NCBI GenBank assembly: GCA_024114885.1 | Contig: CP099418.1 | Location: forward strand, 3,162,001-3,226,000 | DNA length: 64,000 nt | Direction of reading: 5' to 3' | DNA from: Septoria linicola | Lineage: Eukaryota; Ascomycota; Dothideomycetes; Mycosphaerellales; Mycosphaerellaceae | Part shown: one piece after another, positions 1 through 11,508 of the stretch | Numbering within the stretch: position 1 is the stretch's first letter | How the letters are laid out: every line of letters begins with the position of its first letter | The notes under the pieces: model-generated | What the model saw: the letters and a program-made list of their open reading frames with translations, nothing else | Told to the model about the DNA's origin: nothing | The model's database searches: none | Position numbers and translations under genes: made by a program

Positions 1-527
1 CTAGTTTCTAATGATGTTGAAGTACGTTCTCCTGTTTGATTTCAGCATGGAAGTGGCAGGATGTAGAACTTATAGCTCATCTTATCGTATAGCCTCGCTC
101 CGTTTGTAAAGTCGTTAAGCATAGCATGCTGCTCTGCAACTCAGATTTGTCCGGCTTAGTCAAAAGCTCGCTCTTCCGCAACAGAGCTTCAGGGCGAGCT
201 TCAAGCCACAGCCGAGCATTGCATATGACATCTGTCACGGCTTGACCATTCAAACACTTGCCCGCTTGAATCCTTCCAGTTCGCATGGCCTCGGTGATCC
301 TGCAGTGGTTCTCCGCGTGCTTGTAACAGGAAGGATGCTTGGACGCGAGTCGAGCAGCATTGTCGCGCTGTCGACGGTGCGAGAGGGCTTCGGATGGCGT
401 TCATTGGTCATGGTTATGTCAGCTTCAGATGAGCTTCCTGCGGCCGACAAATGCCGAGTCCGGCTCCTTTGTCAGTCGCCCTCGATGTCACCCGACGGTA
501 CATCCGCCCCGGATATAGTGCACAGAT
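1..527. other. left-edge intergenic stretch
   Basis: I see no supported gene here. Short open frames exist on both strands but none has a family motif or plausible splice partner. The right end is probably the 3' untranslated region of the leftward UPF0261 gene that stops at 528. Confidence 0.5.
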
Positions 528-1935
528 CTACAAGCCCATCATCTGCACCAGATTCTCCACGACCTTCATCGCAAACGTCTCATCATTGATCGCGCTGTCT
601 TCTTTGATCACATCAACCTCACTTCCATGCAATCCCGCGCTAATGCTCCCAAAGAGCGCACGATCTGCCTCCGGATAATGGAAGGGCCCATCGGGAGTAG
701 AAATCATGCTGACACCGCCTAGAGGAAGCATCACTTTTACTTTGCTTTGGTCCTTCACAAATTGTTTGATCTTGCCAGTGATAAAGTCGCCTATGGCTCG
801 GCACTCCTCCGTATTCGTTCGCATGAGCGTCACAGTCGGGTTGTGCTCGAACAACTTTCGTCCTGCCTTGATATACTGCTCAGGAACTGTAGCAACAGGA
901 CCAAAATTGACCATATCTGTAGCTCCCACAGAGATGATACATGGTATACCAGCACGAAGAGCCGATTCCAAGCGATGCGGACCTGCAGACATGACGCCTC
1001 CATCGACAAGATGGTCGCAAACTTCTGTCGTAGTGATATCGAGCACCGCATCGAGGCTACCTTGCTGGATGAGGCGCTCCATGGCCAGACCCCCATGCCC
1101 TGTGCAGTGGAACACGAAGCACTCTACATCATATGTGGATTCGAGGTGCCGCCGAATAATGTCGATGCAAGGTGTTGTCACGCCGAACATCTGCAAATCG
1201 TTAGGCGGTCGATTGGACAATCGAAGATCGTAGCCTTCTACAGTATTCTAGGCTCAGTTGACTTACTGTTAGACCAATTCTGCGCTTTGTATCTTGCTTG
1301 TTGAGACGGTCGCGAAGTGACTTCTCGTACATCGACGACATGCCATGAATAGCGCCCGCAGCATTTGAAAGAATGCGCTTGAGAAGAGAGTTTGTGCCGG
1401 CAATGTCAACCACTGAATACATCAGTGTGATGTCGCTTTCACCGACGATCGGCCCAGTGTCGCCTGAAGCAGCCGTAGAAACGATGAGCTTGGGAAGTCC
1501 GATAGGCACAGCTTCGCGCATCACGCCTGCGGCGAGGGATGTTCCTCCTGTGCCTCCGGCGCTGATCAGTCCATGGATAGCTTGCGATGAGTCATTGAGA
1601 CCGCCTTGATATGCTTTGCGCAGCCAATTCGAGGCACAAACAATCATATGCTTGATGACATCGCCTCTGGCTAAAGTACTGATATCCTGGTTACCGGATG
1701 GTCCATACTTAGTCGTGAGCGTCTCTTGGGTCACGGTGATGGCTTCATGCTTAGTCTCCGACCGACCAACATCAACAAGAGTCACCTGTGAAGCGTTGTC
1801 GTGCTCCTGAATTTGAGCCCGAAGATAGAGCAGCTCATCGAGCTTAGTCTAGATTGCTCGTCAGTGACTGCATAAGTAGCACGAGAGAGACCGACGACAA
1901 ACATCACAGGTACCTAGCAGGACAATGTGCGGCAT
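528..1935 (-). CDS. UPF0261 / Tm-1-like ATP-binding domain protein
   Basis: Three exons: 1935-1903, 1848-1267 and 1190-528, giving 425 residues. The introns are 54 nt (1902-1849) and 76 nt (1266-1191) and keep frame. The N-terminus reads VLLGTCDTK, the family's opening motif. Residues 104-115 carry a glycine-rich GLISAGGTGGTS loop. The third exon opens at residue 206 with MFGVTTPC and continues to CTGHGGLAMERL near residue 234, both family hallmarks. The family matches the N-terminal half of the tomato Tm-1 protein, which binds nucleotide; in fungi its reaction is unknown. The ATG at 1935 was chosen because the short first exon supplies the conserved start. It lies head-to-head, 200 bp away, with the TIM-barrel gene that corresponds to the other half of Tm-1, so the two products probably work together (inference). 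No targeting signal is visible. Confidence 0.9.
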
Positions 1936-2135
1936 AGTGTGCACGTGTAAACCTCCCGCTCTCTCCAAGACTTTGGTGAAGGGACAATGTGTCCCAAGTC
2001 TCCGCGAGGCTCAGTGGTGGTGCGGAAGTGGAGAAAGCCGTTGCGTCATACTTGTATGCCGGCTCAGATCTTTTGTACTGTGCCATAGTCGCCGCATGAT
2101 TCACCTCTACATAAGACTTCTTGGAAAAAGCGACG
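1936..2135. promoter_or_regulatory. shared divergent promoter of the Tm-1-like pair
   Basis: Only 200 bp separate the two start codons, so both genes must be driven from this interval. No distinct TATA box stands out. Co-regulation is an inference from the spacing and from fusion of the homologous domains in plants. Confidence 0.6.
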
Positions 2136-3505
2136 ATGAGCCCGCCACCAGCCCGAAAGTCGATCCTCGACGGCTTCAGAAAACAGATTAAGGATGGCAA
2201 GCCAATTGTCGGCGTAAGACTTTCGTGGCACAAGAGTATCAGTTCCATACATGTTTGCTGATCCATGTGTTCCGTCATTAGGCTGGTGCTGGTACGTGAA
2301 GATCCATAGAGAAAGGCGATCCAAAGCTGACAGCGTTAGGTATCGGGCTCAGCGCCAAATTTATCGAGGCTGGAGGCGGCGACTTGATCAGTAAGTGTGT
2401 TCTGGGCAGTGGCTTCGCAAAGTATGCGATACTGACAACACATAAGTAATTTAGTGTGTTTCGTGAAGACACTTCGTTCTTGAAGAAGGACTGACCGCAT
2501 ACAAGTAATTCGGGACGCTTCCGGATGGCCGGAAGAGGCTCCTTGGCTGGCCTAATGCCCTACTCGAACGCCAATGATGTAGTCGTCGACATGGCAAAGG
2601 AAGTCATGCCAATCGTCAAACAGACTCCGGTCATTGCTGGCGTCTGTGGAACGGACCCTTTCAAGGACATGGCTAGATTTCTGCCGCAATTGAAGGATCT
2701 TGGTTTCGCAGGTACGCTGCAGCTGTACCAAAGATGGTTCGGAACGATGCTGACCATCGCTCGAAGGTGTACAGAACTTCCCGACTGTTGGGTGAGTAAT
2801 GTGACAGCCACAACAGGTCGTGCTTCAGTCGAAGTACTTCTGCTTGTTGAGCATAGGGCATGACTTTTTATGCTCACAGCACCCTAGTTGCTTGAGATAG
2901 AGCTGATGTTGCGACCATAGGCTGATCGATGGCACATTCCGGCAAAACTTGGAGGAGACTGGCATGGGATTTGATCTCGAGGTCGAGATGATTCGAATCG
3001 CTCATGAGCTCGACATGTTGACCACGCCATATGTTTTCGATGATGATGACGCGAGGAAGATGGCCGAGGCAGGCGCAGAGTAGGTCACTCCTGTCATTCG
3101 AAAGCTTTAGCTGACATGAAGCAGCGTTCTCGTAGCCCACATGGGTCTGACGAGTAGTAAGTTCCACCGGACACAATCGCTCCACTGAGAGATGAGGCAG
3201 TACTCGCGTGGCATATAAGCTAACTTCAACCAGGTGGAAGTATAGGAGCTCAGAGCGGCAAGACGCTCGATGACTGCGTGAAAATCATACAGGGCATTCG
3301 TGATGTGGCTATCAAGGTCAATCCCGAAATCATAGTCCTGTGTCACGGAGGACCGATCGCCAAACCAGAAGACGCGAAATATGTGTTGAACAAAGTCGAT
3401 GGCATCCATGGTTTCTTCGGTGCGAGCTCGATGGAACGACTGCCGGTCGAGGAGGCAATTACGAACATCACGAAGGAGTTCAAAGGGATTTTAGCTGCTG
3501 AGTAA
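2136..3505 (+). CDS. TIM-barrel (Tm-1 C-terminal-like, PF09370 type) protein with micro-exons
   Basis: Nine exons: 2136-2213, 2282-2291, 2340-2390, 2447-2453, 2506-2711, 2767-2791, 2921-3079, 3125-3156 and 3234-3505, giving 279 residues. Every intron is GT-AG and phases add up. The splices restore the family sequence: KPIVGAGAGIGLSAK across exons 1-3, DLIIIYNSGRFRMAGRGS across exons 3-5, GFAGVQNFPTVGLIDGTFRQ across exons 5-7, VLVAHMGLTSSGSIGA across exons 7-9, then IVLCHGGPIAKPEDA and HGFFGASSMERLP. The family is a TIM-barrel protein of the PEP-hydrolase/phosphonomutase type whose substrate in fungi is unknown; it equals the C-terminal half of plant Tm-1. Exons of 10 and 7 nt are very unusual. 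Without them the frame breaks and conserved residues are lost. It is divergent from the UPF0261 gene. Confidence 0.9.
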
Positions 3506-3771
3506 TCGTGACACCAGATCAAGAAAATAGAGACCGCTGTCGGTACATGCTATGTTTCAGGATACACGAAGCTCCGCTAGATTGGCTCTTGCTGCGGCGA
3601 TCCCCGGCTCCATCTCCTGTACTCTTGCCGGCCGCTCAATGCTCTTCATGTCCACATAGTCATCACTGGCTCTCTGATCGAAGGCATTATTGACTGGGTA
3701 CCACGACCGCCGTCAGTCGCCTGTGGGACAGTGGCATTTGATCATGGAGACCTTTCCAACACGTTGCTCTG

Positions 3772-4368
3772 TCAGGGGCCAGTTCTTGAAGATATCGGCA
3801 GGTAGTACAATTTTAGACCGTGCACTAGTGCGATATAAGCGTTCATTCCTGCAAGCTCCGTGGACATTGCAGCAATGAGTTTCTTCAGCTTCTCTACCAG
3901 AAGACTTGCATGGCTGTCGAGCTCTGCCGGCTTGCGGACGACAGTGATCCAGCTCCACGCAGGATCTATCAACCAATCTCGGGCCTTCTTCTGGCGATAG
4001 ATGGACACACCAATGGCACCTTGCGAAGACGTTCTCTGATTGTTGGTAAGGGGGACGTATCTGACCCAAAATGTAATGCGCCTGAGCAATGGTAGATATG
4101 TTGCGTTGCACTGAAGCCAATTTCTACCATCTGCAGCCTTGGTCCCTTCCGTATGCAATACAAAGTCATTGCTTTCGTACCAGATTGGGAGGCTTTCGCA
4201 GCGTACTTGTCGATTCACGCTGGTTAGAGCCGGCTGGGTTGCGTATTGGTAGTACTCCCGTTGGAATGAGTCGAGACGGAATGTTACTAGTTGGCCTTCC
4301 GCGACCACATACTCGAATATGAGCGCTCGGATCTCCGTGGGCAACATGAAGAGCCTTGCCAGTGACAT
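3772..4368 (-). CDS. 2EXR / F-box-like hypothetical protein
   Basis: One exon of 198 residues starting at the first ATG of the open frame; the frame continues upstream without another ATG. Near the N-terminus it reads MLPTEIRALIFEYVV, the leucine-proline opening helix of 2EXR/F-box-like proteins, followed by ALTSVNRQVRCESLPIWYES, the typical second element where NRQVR precedes an aromatic stretch. Such proteins are abundant in filamentous ascomycetes. They may act as substrate adaptors, but a function is not established. Two relatives are in this window (11509-12351 and 32737-33597). It is divergent from the HCS1 helicase, about 300 bp between starts. An upstream exon cannot be excluded. Confidence 0.65.
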   Translation of the reverse strand: MSLARLFMLPTEIRALIFEYVVAEGQLVTFRLDSFQREYYQYATQPALTSVNRQVRCESLPIWYESNDFVLHTEGTKAADGRNWLQCNATYLPLLRRITFWVRYVPLTNNQRTSSQGAIGVSIYRQKKARDWLIDPAWSWITVVRKPAELDSHASLLVEKLKKLIAAMSTELAGMNAYIALVHGLKLYYLPISSRTGP

Positions 4369-4666
4369 GTTGATGAAGATTGGCTTTGTGCCGTGCGCAA
4401 TCAGTGCAACCTCATCATCCGTCGACAGCTGGTATTTGCAGAGTCTGACGATGACGAATATTGCTACGATGTAGGCACCCCACCATGGACACCATCGTAC
4501 GCGATCGAGTCGCGTTGTCGTAAAAACGGTATAGTCAGCAGGAATCTGAAGTGTGCATGTCAGACGATGCGAGATCGGAGGCCTGCCAAGCAAACGCGCC
4601 AGAGCACGACCTGAGCGCGTCACTAACTAGTATTCGAGACATGCATGTTGACATTCTGCACACGAC

Positions 4667-7215
4667 ATGGCCACGGACATTGCTTCGTTCGCCAGCAGCC
4701 AGCTGTCGCTGCTGGACAATGAGCTCCAAGCAGAATTGCAGGAGACGCAGCTGCTGACGGCGACACACGCGCCGTCTACTCTGCAACGCGCTGGGCTCGC
4801 TGTGCTGAACTTAGTCGTCAGCTCGCAGCGTACTGGCTTTGGGGGCAAGACGTTGCTCGAACTTGAGCTCGATCCCGCCGTCGCGCACGATGGTGGAGAT
4901 TTGCCGGAACATGACCTGCGCGTGGGCGACATTTGTGCGGTTGCTGAACAGCCAAAGGGCGCCGAAAAGAAGAGGGAGCGCGAGGGCATGGAAAAGCGTG
5001 GCGCCCAAGGCGTAGTAACTCGCACGGTCAAGACGGCCATTACCATTGCACTAGATAAAGAAGACGCCGACGTCCCCAGCGGCAACAAGCTCTGGCTGTA
5101 GGTCTCGCTGTACTTAGGTAAGTGGTTTTCATCTGCTGATTCTGCCTGCAAGCGTGAAGCTCGCCAACGATGTGACCTGGAAGCGGCTTAACCAGACCAT
5201 GACACGTCTTGGAAAGATGCAGCCTGCAGAACACAGCTCGCTTACCCAAGTGCTCTTCGGTCTGTCGTCTCCGACACCTTTGTCCGAGTCTGAGCTGGAT
5301 TCAGAATTGCAGTGGATCGACCCAAGTCTGAATGACAGTCAAAAGGATGCCATTCGCTTCGCTCTAGCCCCTAATCGAGAGCTGAGTCTTATCCATGGAC
5401 CGCCCGGTACAGGAAAGACGCACACGCTTATCGAGCTCATATTGCAGCTTCTCAAGCGGAAGCTCCGTCTGCTCGTGTGCGGACCTAGCAACATAAGTGT
5501 GGACAATATCGTTGAACGTCTGGTACCTCACAAAGTGCCCATGGTGCGACTCGGGCATCCAGCCAGACTACTGCCCGGCGTGCTTAGTCACAGCATGGAA
5601 GTTCTGTCTAGAACAAGCGACGCTGCTGCTATAGTCACAGATATTAGGACCGAGATGGACGCCAAGCAGGCGTCGATACGGAAGACTCGTAATGGTCGCG
5701 AAAGGAAAGCCATTTATGGTGAGATGAAGGACCTTCGCAAAGAGTAATGCACGCCCTGAGGCAGATTAATATGCCGCGAAAAATGCTAATATTCTGTCGG
5801 CGACTTTAGATATCGCGATCGTGAGGGACGAGTTGTGAGCGAGATTCTTCGACAGAGCCGGGTAGTACTGTCGACACTTCACGGAGCCGGAGGCTTTCAG
5901 CTGAAAAACGAGCATTTTGACGTGGTTATCATTGATGAAGCAAGTCAGGCTCTCGAGGCGCAATGCTGGATTCCGCTGCTTACGAGCGGTCCCACCAAGC
6001 TCGTACTTGCTGGTGACCATTTACAGCTGTATGATTGTCACCATCACGCACCACTTTCGCGTGAGACTTGCTAACTCAATACTCCCTATGTTGCAGGCCG
6101 CCAACGATCAAGTCACTCAATATGAAAGATGGTCCTTCACTAGTAAAGGCTTCTGAGGAGGGACAAGTAGCCAGAACTGGCAAGAGCATCGGAGAACTGA
6201 ACCTAGAAGACAAGCGAGCAGCTGAAACTACAGCCGAGAAGAGCAAAGCAGGGAAAATGACACTCGAGACCACCCTCTTCGATCGACTGCTGAAGGTATA
6301 CGGTAACGACATCAAACGTATGCTCACCACACAGTACCGCATGCACGAGGCTATCATGGCGTTCCCATCCGAGGCGTTGTACGAGAGCAATTTGGTAGCC
6401 GCGGAAGCTGTCAAGAGTCGGCTGCTGAAGGACCTTACATATGAGGTTGAGGCCACTGAGAACACTGTCGAACCTCTTGTGTTTTATGACACTCAAGGCG
6501 GCGATTTTGCCGAGAAGACGGAGAATGAAGACGTTGCCAAAGGAAAATCTAGCTTGCTTGCTGAGAGCAAAGTCAACGAAGCCGAAGCTTTGATCGTCCG
6601 AGATCACATTGGCAGTCTCGTGGCAGCAGGGATGATGCCGGAAGACATAGCTCTTGTCACGCCATACAACGGCCAGCTTGCGCTGCTCTCGAAGATGCTG
6701 AAAGAGAAATTTCCTGGTCTGGAACTGGGAAGTATTGACGGATTTCAAGGGCGCGAGAAGGAGGCTGTCGTAGTAAGTCTGGTTCGCAGCAACGCTGACT
6801 TCGAAGTCGGTTTCTTGGCTGAAAAGCGGCGTCTGAACGGTAAGTATTTCTCACGAGTGGGACAAGTGTTTGCGGTATACTTAAGCTAATGATGCTGTCC
6901 AACAGTTGCAATGACTCGACCCAGACGGCACCTCTGCGTGATAGGCGACTCTGAAACCATAAGCAGGTAAGTGATCCACGTATCCATGCTCATGCTCGTT
7001 TCCGGGTCATGCAAGATGGTGTTGCACACCTCCCATCACAACGGAACCCGGGATGCTGCGCCGTGCATTCATTCGCGTGTGCTGGAGCAGACTCATGCTG
7101 ACGAATCTCGCCCACGACTAGGGGATCCAAGTTCTTGAAGCGGTGGATGACACATCTCGAAGAACATGCGGATTTGCGATATCCAAACTTGGCCGATTTA
7201 TCGCAGCATGAGTGA
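4667..7215 (+). CDS. HCS1: DNA/RNA helicase of the SMUBP-2/IGHMBP2 family (DNA helicase A)
   Basis: Six exons: 4667-5097, 5153-5743, 5810-6028, 6097-6839, 6906-6966 and 7122-7215, 712 residues in all, close to yeast Hcs1. It is an SF1B (Upf1-like) helicase that unwinds nucleic acid 5' to 3' using ATP; yeast Hcs1 is associated with DNA polymerase alpha. The first splice restores LWLVKLANDVTWKR. Walker A GPPGTGKT is at residues 226-233, Walker B DEAS at 383-386, the QYRMHE motif at 493-498, DGFQGRE at 628-634, and VAMTRPRRHL at 662-671. The short last exons restore GSKFLKRW and the stop at 7213. A linker of charged residues sits between the Walker B part and the QYRMHE part. No AN1 or R3H domain is seen at the C-terminus, as in fungal short forms. 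Confidence 0.93.
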
Positions 7216-8963
7216 AGTGCACCAGAAGTGTGGGAATTGCCATGCAAGAAGTTGGGTCGGCGTGTTTACGAGACAGGCTATGACCCACTCAATGCACGAG
7301 CACGGCGCTGCAGGATCAAGCTCTATAAGCGACTGCAAGGTCCCTGACTCCGTGCATATTAGCGCGTTCTCCAAGTGCCGACACGCGCAGGTCTGTTTGT
7401 AGAATCGTCGTGGTAGCTCGATCGTCTCGCGTTTTGTTACACTTGAGAGATGCAAGGAGAGAAGCAGTTTGGTCGCACCTGTGTCAAGTGAGATAACGTG
7501 TTCAACGGCTAGGGCCTCACGCGGGCAAGGTTTGACAACGTGGAGATGCAGGACAACACCTTCACTCTGTTAGTACTGCACAAGACGGCGAGCATGTCCG
7601 AATTCTTTCACGATACATATCTAGCCGACCATGACCTCCGCTAGCAGTGTAACAGCATTTCAGAGATCTCCCTTGATGTGTCTGTAGTTGAAAGCGTCGT
7701 GCTCAAAGGATGTGGTCGGATGCTCAATTGCTCTCCCCCGGATTGCTCGAGTGGGGCCAACCATTTTCGGCGTCGTTGCGCAATTGATGTGTGGATCAGC
7801 AGCGTGTCCGAGTACCAATATTGTCCACGCAACTCCGTTCAAACGAAGCTCTTCTGTGTGCTGCTCTGCCCCTTGCAGCTTCCGACGCCGATCCAACCTG
7901 CACATCATTCCGTCAATTTTCGGAGCTGGTGCAAGAAGGTATGTCCAGCATTGGCATGCATTGACAATGCCCAATGAACGCAGCAGCGACCTGGTGTGAT
8001 GTAAATGCACTACTGCTAGTAGAGGTGGTGTCTGTCGCTCATGCACGTTAAATTGCGCGCCAAGAGCGCAATGCGAGGAGCCGACTCGATAGCATTCTGT
8101 CTGTTAAGCTAGACTATATGCGAGCTGCAGCAAGGATGCACTGATCCTGGCACCATTGAAACCGGCGTCCGTGTGAGGTCAAGTGGCCGTACTTGCCCCT
8201 TGGCCGTCGTGCGCTATGGTGTCTTCGCGGCGGGTGCATACCACGAAGCTCCATGCTAGCAATGCGGGCGAACACATGGCGATGGCCGCCGTTTGGTCGA
8301 GGGTGATACACACCGACTTCTGCTGATGCTTTGACCGTGCAGCTTCAGCATACAACCTCTGCTGCTGGCCGCTGGCTGCTGTTGGCTGCGTCCCATCGGT
8401 GAAAATCTGGCCAACACCATACCATCATCCACACCTTCTTGCGCTTCGGAGCAGGCCAAGACCTTGCGATCGTCGTCTTGCGATCGTCTCGCGGCCTGAC
8501 CGACGTTGTCTGCTTGTCCAGTCGGAATCCAGGCTTCCCCTCCCATCCAGCCCTGGCCGTGCCCATCCTCCATGCTGCTACTGCTGATCTGAGGGTCTGT
8601 GATTAGCGAAAGCTCCTTCGCGCTCGCAGTACATACATACAACGCTCGCTTCTTGGTCTGGTGGCCCCCAGCAAGATATGCGGCTTGATATTGCCAGCAA
8701 GGTCGCATCTCTGCCCTCATACACCGTGCCATTGGCAATCAGCCGGCCTCTCGACACTCATTGGTGCCACTGACACTCCTTCATCCAGTCTGTCCTTACC
8801 GGTCTTTGGTCAACTGTAGCATATACACTGCCATTGAGCAGTGCCAGTATATTATCATTTCCACCAGGAACCACTCTCGCTTGTATGGACAGGTCCGCGC
8901 AGGCGTATGCATTCTTTACACGGCAACGATAGCCTCATCACCACTACCATACCAGGCCCTACG
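7216..8963. other. long intergenic region
   Basis: About 1.75 kb without a supported gene. Open frames on both strands lack conserved motifs and mostly lack an ATG. The right part is pyrimidine-rich and probably includes the promoter and leader of the coiled-coil protein gene starting at 8964. Confidence 0.45.
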
Positions 8964-10988
8964 ATGGACGGCCGCAGGAGCTATGAGGCAGAGCCAGCTC
9001 CACGACTGCATAAGCAAAGATCCAATCACGGACTGCGTGCCGCCTCTCATGGTCAGCCATTCTCCATGTCGAGCTCTAGCCAGGCCAATGCATTGAGGAA
9101 CAGCGGCGCCCCCAGTGGATTTGGAGATGGCACCAGAGCTCGCAAAGGGTCAATACGCAATGCAGTGCGCAAGATATTTGGTCGTCGTTCTCGAGATACG
9201 ATCAGCCAATTTCCTGCAGACGTGGAGACCTCTTCGGCCAGCCACAGACATGCGTACCATAAATCAGAGCCGCCAGCACCACTGCCGCCGCAGCCCGAGC
9301 TGCCAGAGCCCCAAGTCGACGATAACATTGTCCCGCGGACGCTCTCCAATTCCTACCAGGCTGACCGTCCTAGCTTCAGCAGAACCACCTCTCCGTATGC
9401 ACTGCAGTTTCCAAACAGCGTCAGGCTGAAGCCGATGGACCTCAGCAGCCACTTCGCTTCGCCGCCACAAGCTCTCCGACGACGCAAGACATTGCCGAGC
9501 ATGCTTGCGGAAGAAGGCGGCACGACGGACGATCAGCCTTCGGCAGAAGAATCAGACACAGACCTCGAGGCCCGTCAAGCCAAGGCGGGCGAATCGAGTA
9601 CAGTGAAAAGCGTAGCAGATCGTGTCAAGAAGGATAGAAGAAAGTCGAGAAGCACAGACGACCTACAAGCGGCCACCACCAGAGAACAAAGCGTCCCAAG
9701 AAAGAGAAGTGAAGAGATACGATACTGGCGGGAGAGCTTCCGGCCAGATGTGTTACGAGCCAGTGGCTTTACGGCACAGTCTGCGTCTCGAGACCGGGCC
9801 GCAATCATGCGACCCAATATCTCGCGAGGGAGCGAAAGAGAGTCGGTGGGACACGAGCAAGAAGTTGGCTTAGCAGAATCAATTCCACGCCCGTCAGAGC
9901 AATACGAGGGGCATTCAAAGCCCGCTACGCTGAAGAGCAGTCCCCCGCGCCAACCAGGAGCTGCGATATCCTTCACTGACGATTATCCAAGACCTTCGTC
10001 CGGCGTAGGGACAGAAATGTCGCGCGATCTAGAAGACCGGGTGGCAAAGCTTGAGGCTGGTTTACAAACCTTTCAGAAGTCGTTGCAGAAGCTCACAGCG
10101 GATCGCAATCGGAGAACGATAGTGATGGGAGGGGGCGTCACCACGAAGGGCAGCTCGGGAGACATGCGAACGCCAAGCCTGCTGGCCGACACACTTGCTG
10201 GTGCCCTAGAGCCTTCAGGCTATGAGTATGAGTACGGTCACACGATACGCCCATCGACTTCTCCACAGCCACCCCTGCCGGCATCTGTGCAAGGCCGTGT
10301 TGAAGATCCATTTGGCCCAGAGCTGTCCACGCCAGGTCCGAGAACATCTCATGCGGGCCCGTTAACAAGCCATGCTCCAAGTCCGTCGCGGATGTGGCGA
10401 ACATCAGAAGCACGACCAAAGCCTGTGGAGCAGGAACGAGCGTTGACGCCCCAGACGACGTCTGCTACAATGGCTGCGGTGACGCCAGGGACGAATGGTT
10501 CTGGTGGTGCCGCACAGCCGCAGCAGTACACGTTCCGTTCGCTGTATCAAATGCTAGCAGACGAGCGATCTGCTCGCAGAAAGCTGGAGAATCAGCTCAA
10601 AGGCCTACGCCAAGAGATATCCGACCTGCACAGCCAAGTCAACTCCACCTCAAACCAGGAGAGTACTCGAAGCAGCTACATGCTTGCTGGGTCGTCCAGT
10701 CGTTTGCAAGACATACTTCGCGAGACTGGAGAAGGCAGTCCACCAGACGCCTCACCACGATCACTGAAGCGACAATCCGCACTTTCTGCACAGTCCTCAG
10801 GCGGAGCGCCAGTGATCAGCAGGTTCAGTGGGTCAGACAGTGAAGCGCTGACCCAAGATTTTGGACAGGATCATGATGATCTACTAGAGACACCCTATTC
10901 AGACTACCAAACACCACGCGAGGGGCGGAGCAAATGGAGCTTAGCCGAGAAGCTCGACGCGGACACAAAGGATAACGATATGTTTTGA
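8964..10988 (+). CDS. hypothetical disordered protein with C-terminal coiled coil
   Basis: One uninterrupted exon of 674 residues from the ATG at 8964; the frame is open further left but without an ATG. I do not recognise the family by name. The N-terminus is rich in Ser, Arg and Pro and carries a basic patch, KGSIRNAVRKIFGRRSRD. The middle is low in hydrophobic residues and looks disordered. One short predicted coiled coil (DLEDRVAKLEAGLQTFQKSL) lies near residue 355 and a longer one (MLADERSARRKLENQLKGLR and onward) near residue 530. The C-terminus is acidic and ends in a Lys/Asp-rich stretch. This looks like a scaffold or cytoskeleton-associated protein, but nothing in the sequence proves it. 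Confidence 0.75.
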   Translation: MDGRRSYEAEPAPRLHKQRSNHGLRAASHGQPFSMSSSSQANALRNSGAPSGFGDGTRARKGSIRNAVRKIFGRRSRDTISQFPADVETSSASHRHAYHKSEPPAPLPPQPELPEPQVDDNIVPRTLSNSYQADRPSFSRTTSPYALQFPNSVRLKPMDLSSHFASPPQALRRRKTLPSMLAEEGGTTDDQPSAEESDTDLEARQAKAGESSTVKSVADRVKKDRRKSRSTDDLQAATTREQSVPRKRSEEIRYWRESFRPDVLRASGFTAQSASRDRAAIMRPNISRGSERESVGHEQEVGLAESIPRPSEQYEGHSKPATLKSSPPRQPGAAISFTDDYPRPSSGVGTEMSRDLEDRVAKLEAGLQTFQKSLQKLTADRNRRTIVMGGGVTTKGSSGDMRTPSLLADTLAGALEPSGYEYEYGHTIRPSTSPQPPLPASVQGRVEDPFGPELSTPGPRTSHAGPLTSHAPSPSRMWRTSEARPKPVEQERALTPQTTSATMAAVTPGTNGSGGAAQPQQYTFRSLYQMLADERSARRKLENQLKGLRQEISDLHSQVNSTSNQESTRSSYMLAGSSSRLQDILRETGEGSPPDASPRSLKRQSALSAQSSGGAPVISRFSGSDSEALTQDFGQDHDDLLETPYSDYQTPREGRSKWSLAEKLDADTKDNDMF

Positions 10989-11508
10989 TTGTTACCCACC
11001 ATGATTCATTGAATTCATGCATTGCATGAACACTTTCTATCGCATGAAGGAAGGACATTCTTCTAGCTGGCGGCTTTAGGTGAATGATCAGGACGAGCTC
11101 AGGATACCCCAATTCTCCTTGTGTGTAGTTAGACTTTGTTTTTTATATTACAAACAACTTTGTGTACTCGGCCGCCCGCTGGCAGCTGTACCTGGTCTAT
11201 GGTCAAGCATTCAAGCTCCAAGCGTGGGGCATCCACACGATTCTCCCACACCGCACTTCCCAGCCTGGCGTCAGCCGCGCAAGTGGCCTCCTGAAAGAAG
11301 CAGAAATGCTCATGGCGGATGCTGTCGCGGCATGTGACAGTGCTTTTCACGAGCGCTTCGACAGCTCCGACATTCCGACAGCTCTGACATTCCGTTGACC
11401 ACCGCAAAGCTCTTTATTTCACCGGCCCTGCAGTATTGTCATCTCAGGCAGTGGCTGACTGCGCTCAAGTTGTTGCATGCAAAAGCTCACATCAGATCAA
11501 CTTTCCAG
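10989..11508. other. intergenic, convergent 3' ends
   Basis: This lies between the stop of the rightward coiled-coil gene and the stop of the leftward 2EXR gene. It contains a short T-rich tract near 11137-11160. No gene is seen; it is presumably two 3' untranslated regions. Confidence 0.45.

Noticed and set aside
8256..8738. 160-codon minus-strand frame upstream of the coiled-coil gene
   Set aside because: Composition is Met/Gln/Arg/Ser-rich without motifs, and it lies in the probable promoter and leader of the next gene.
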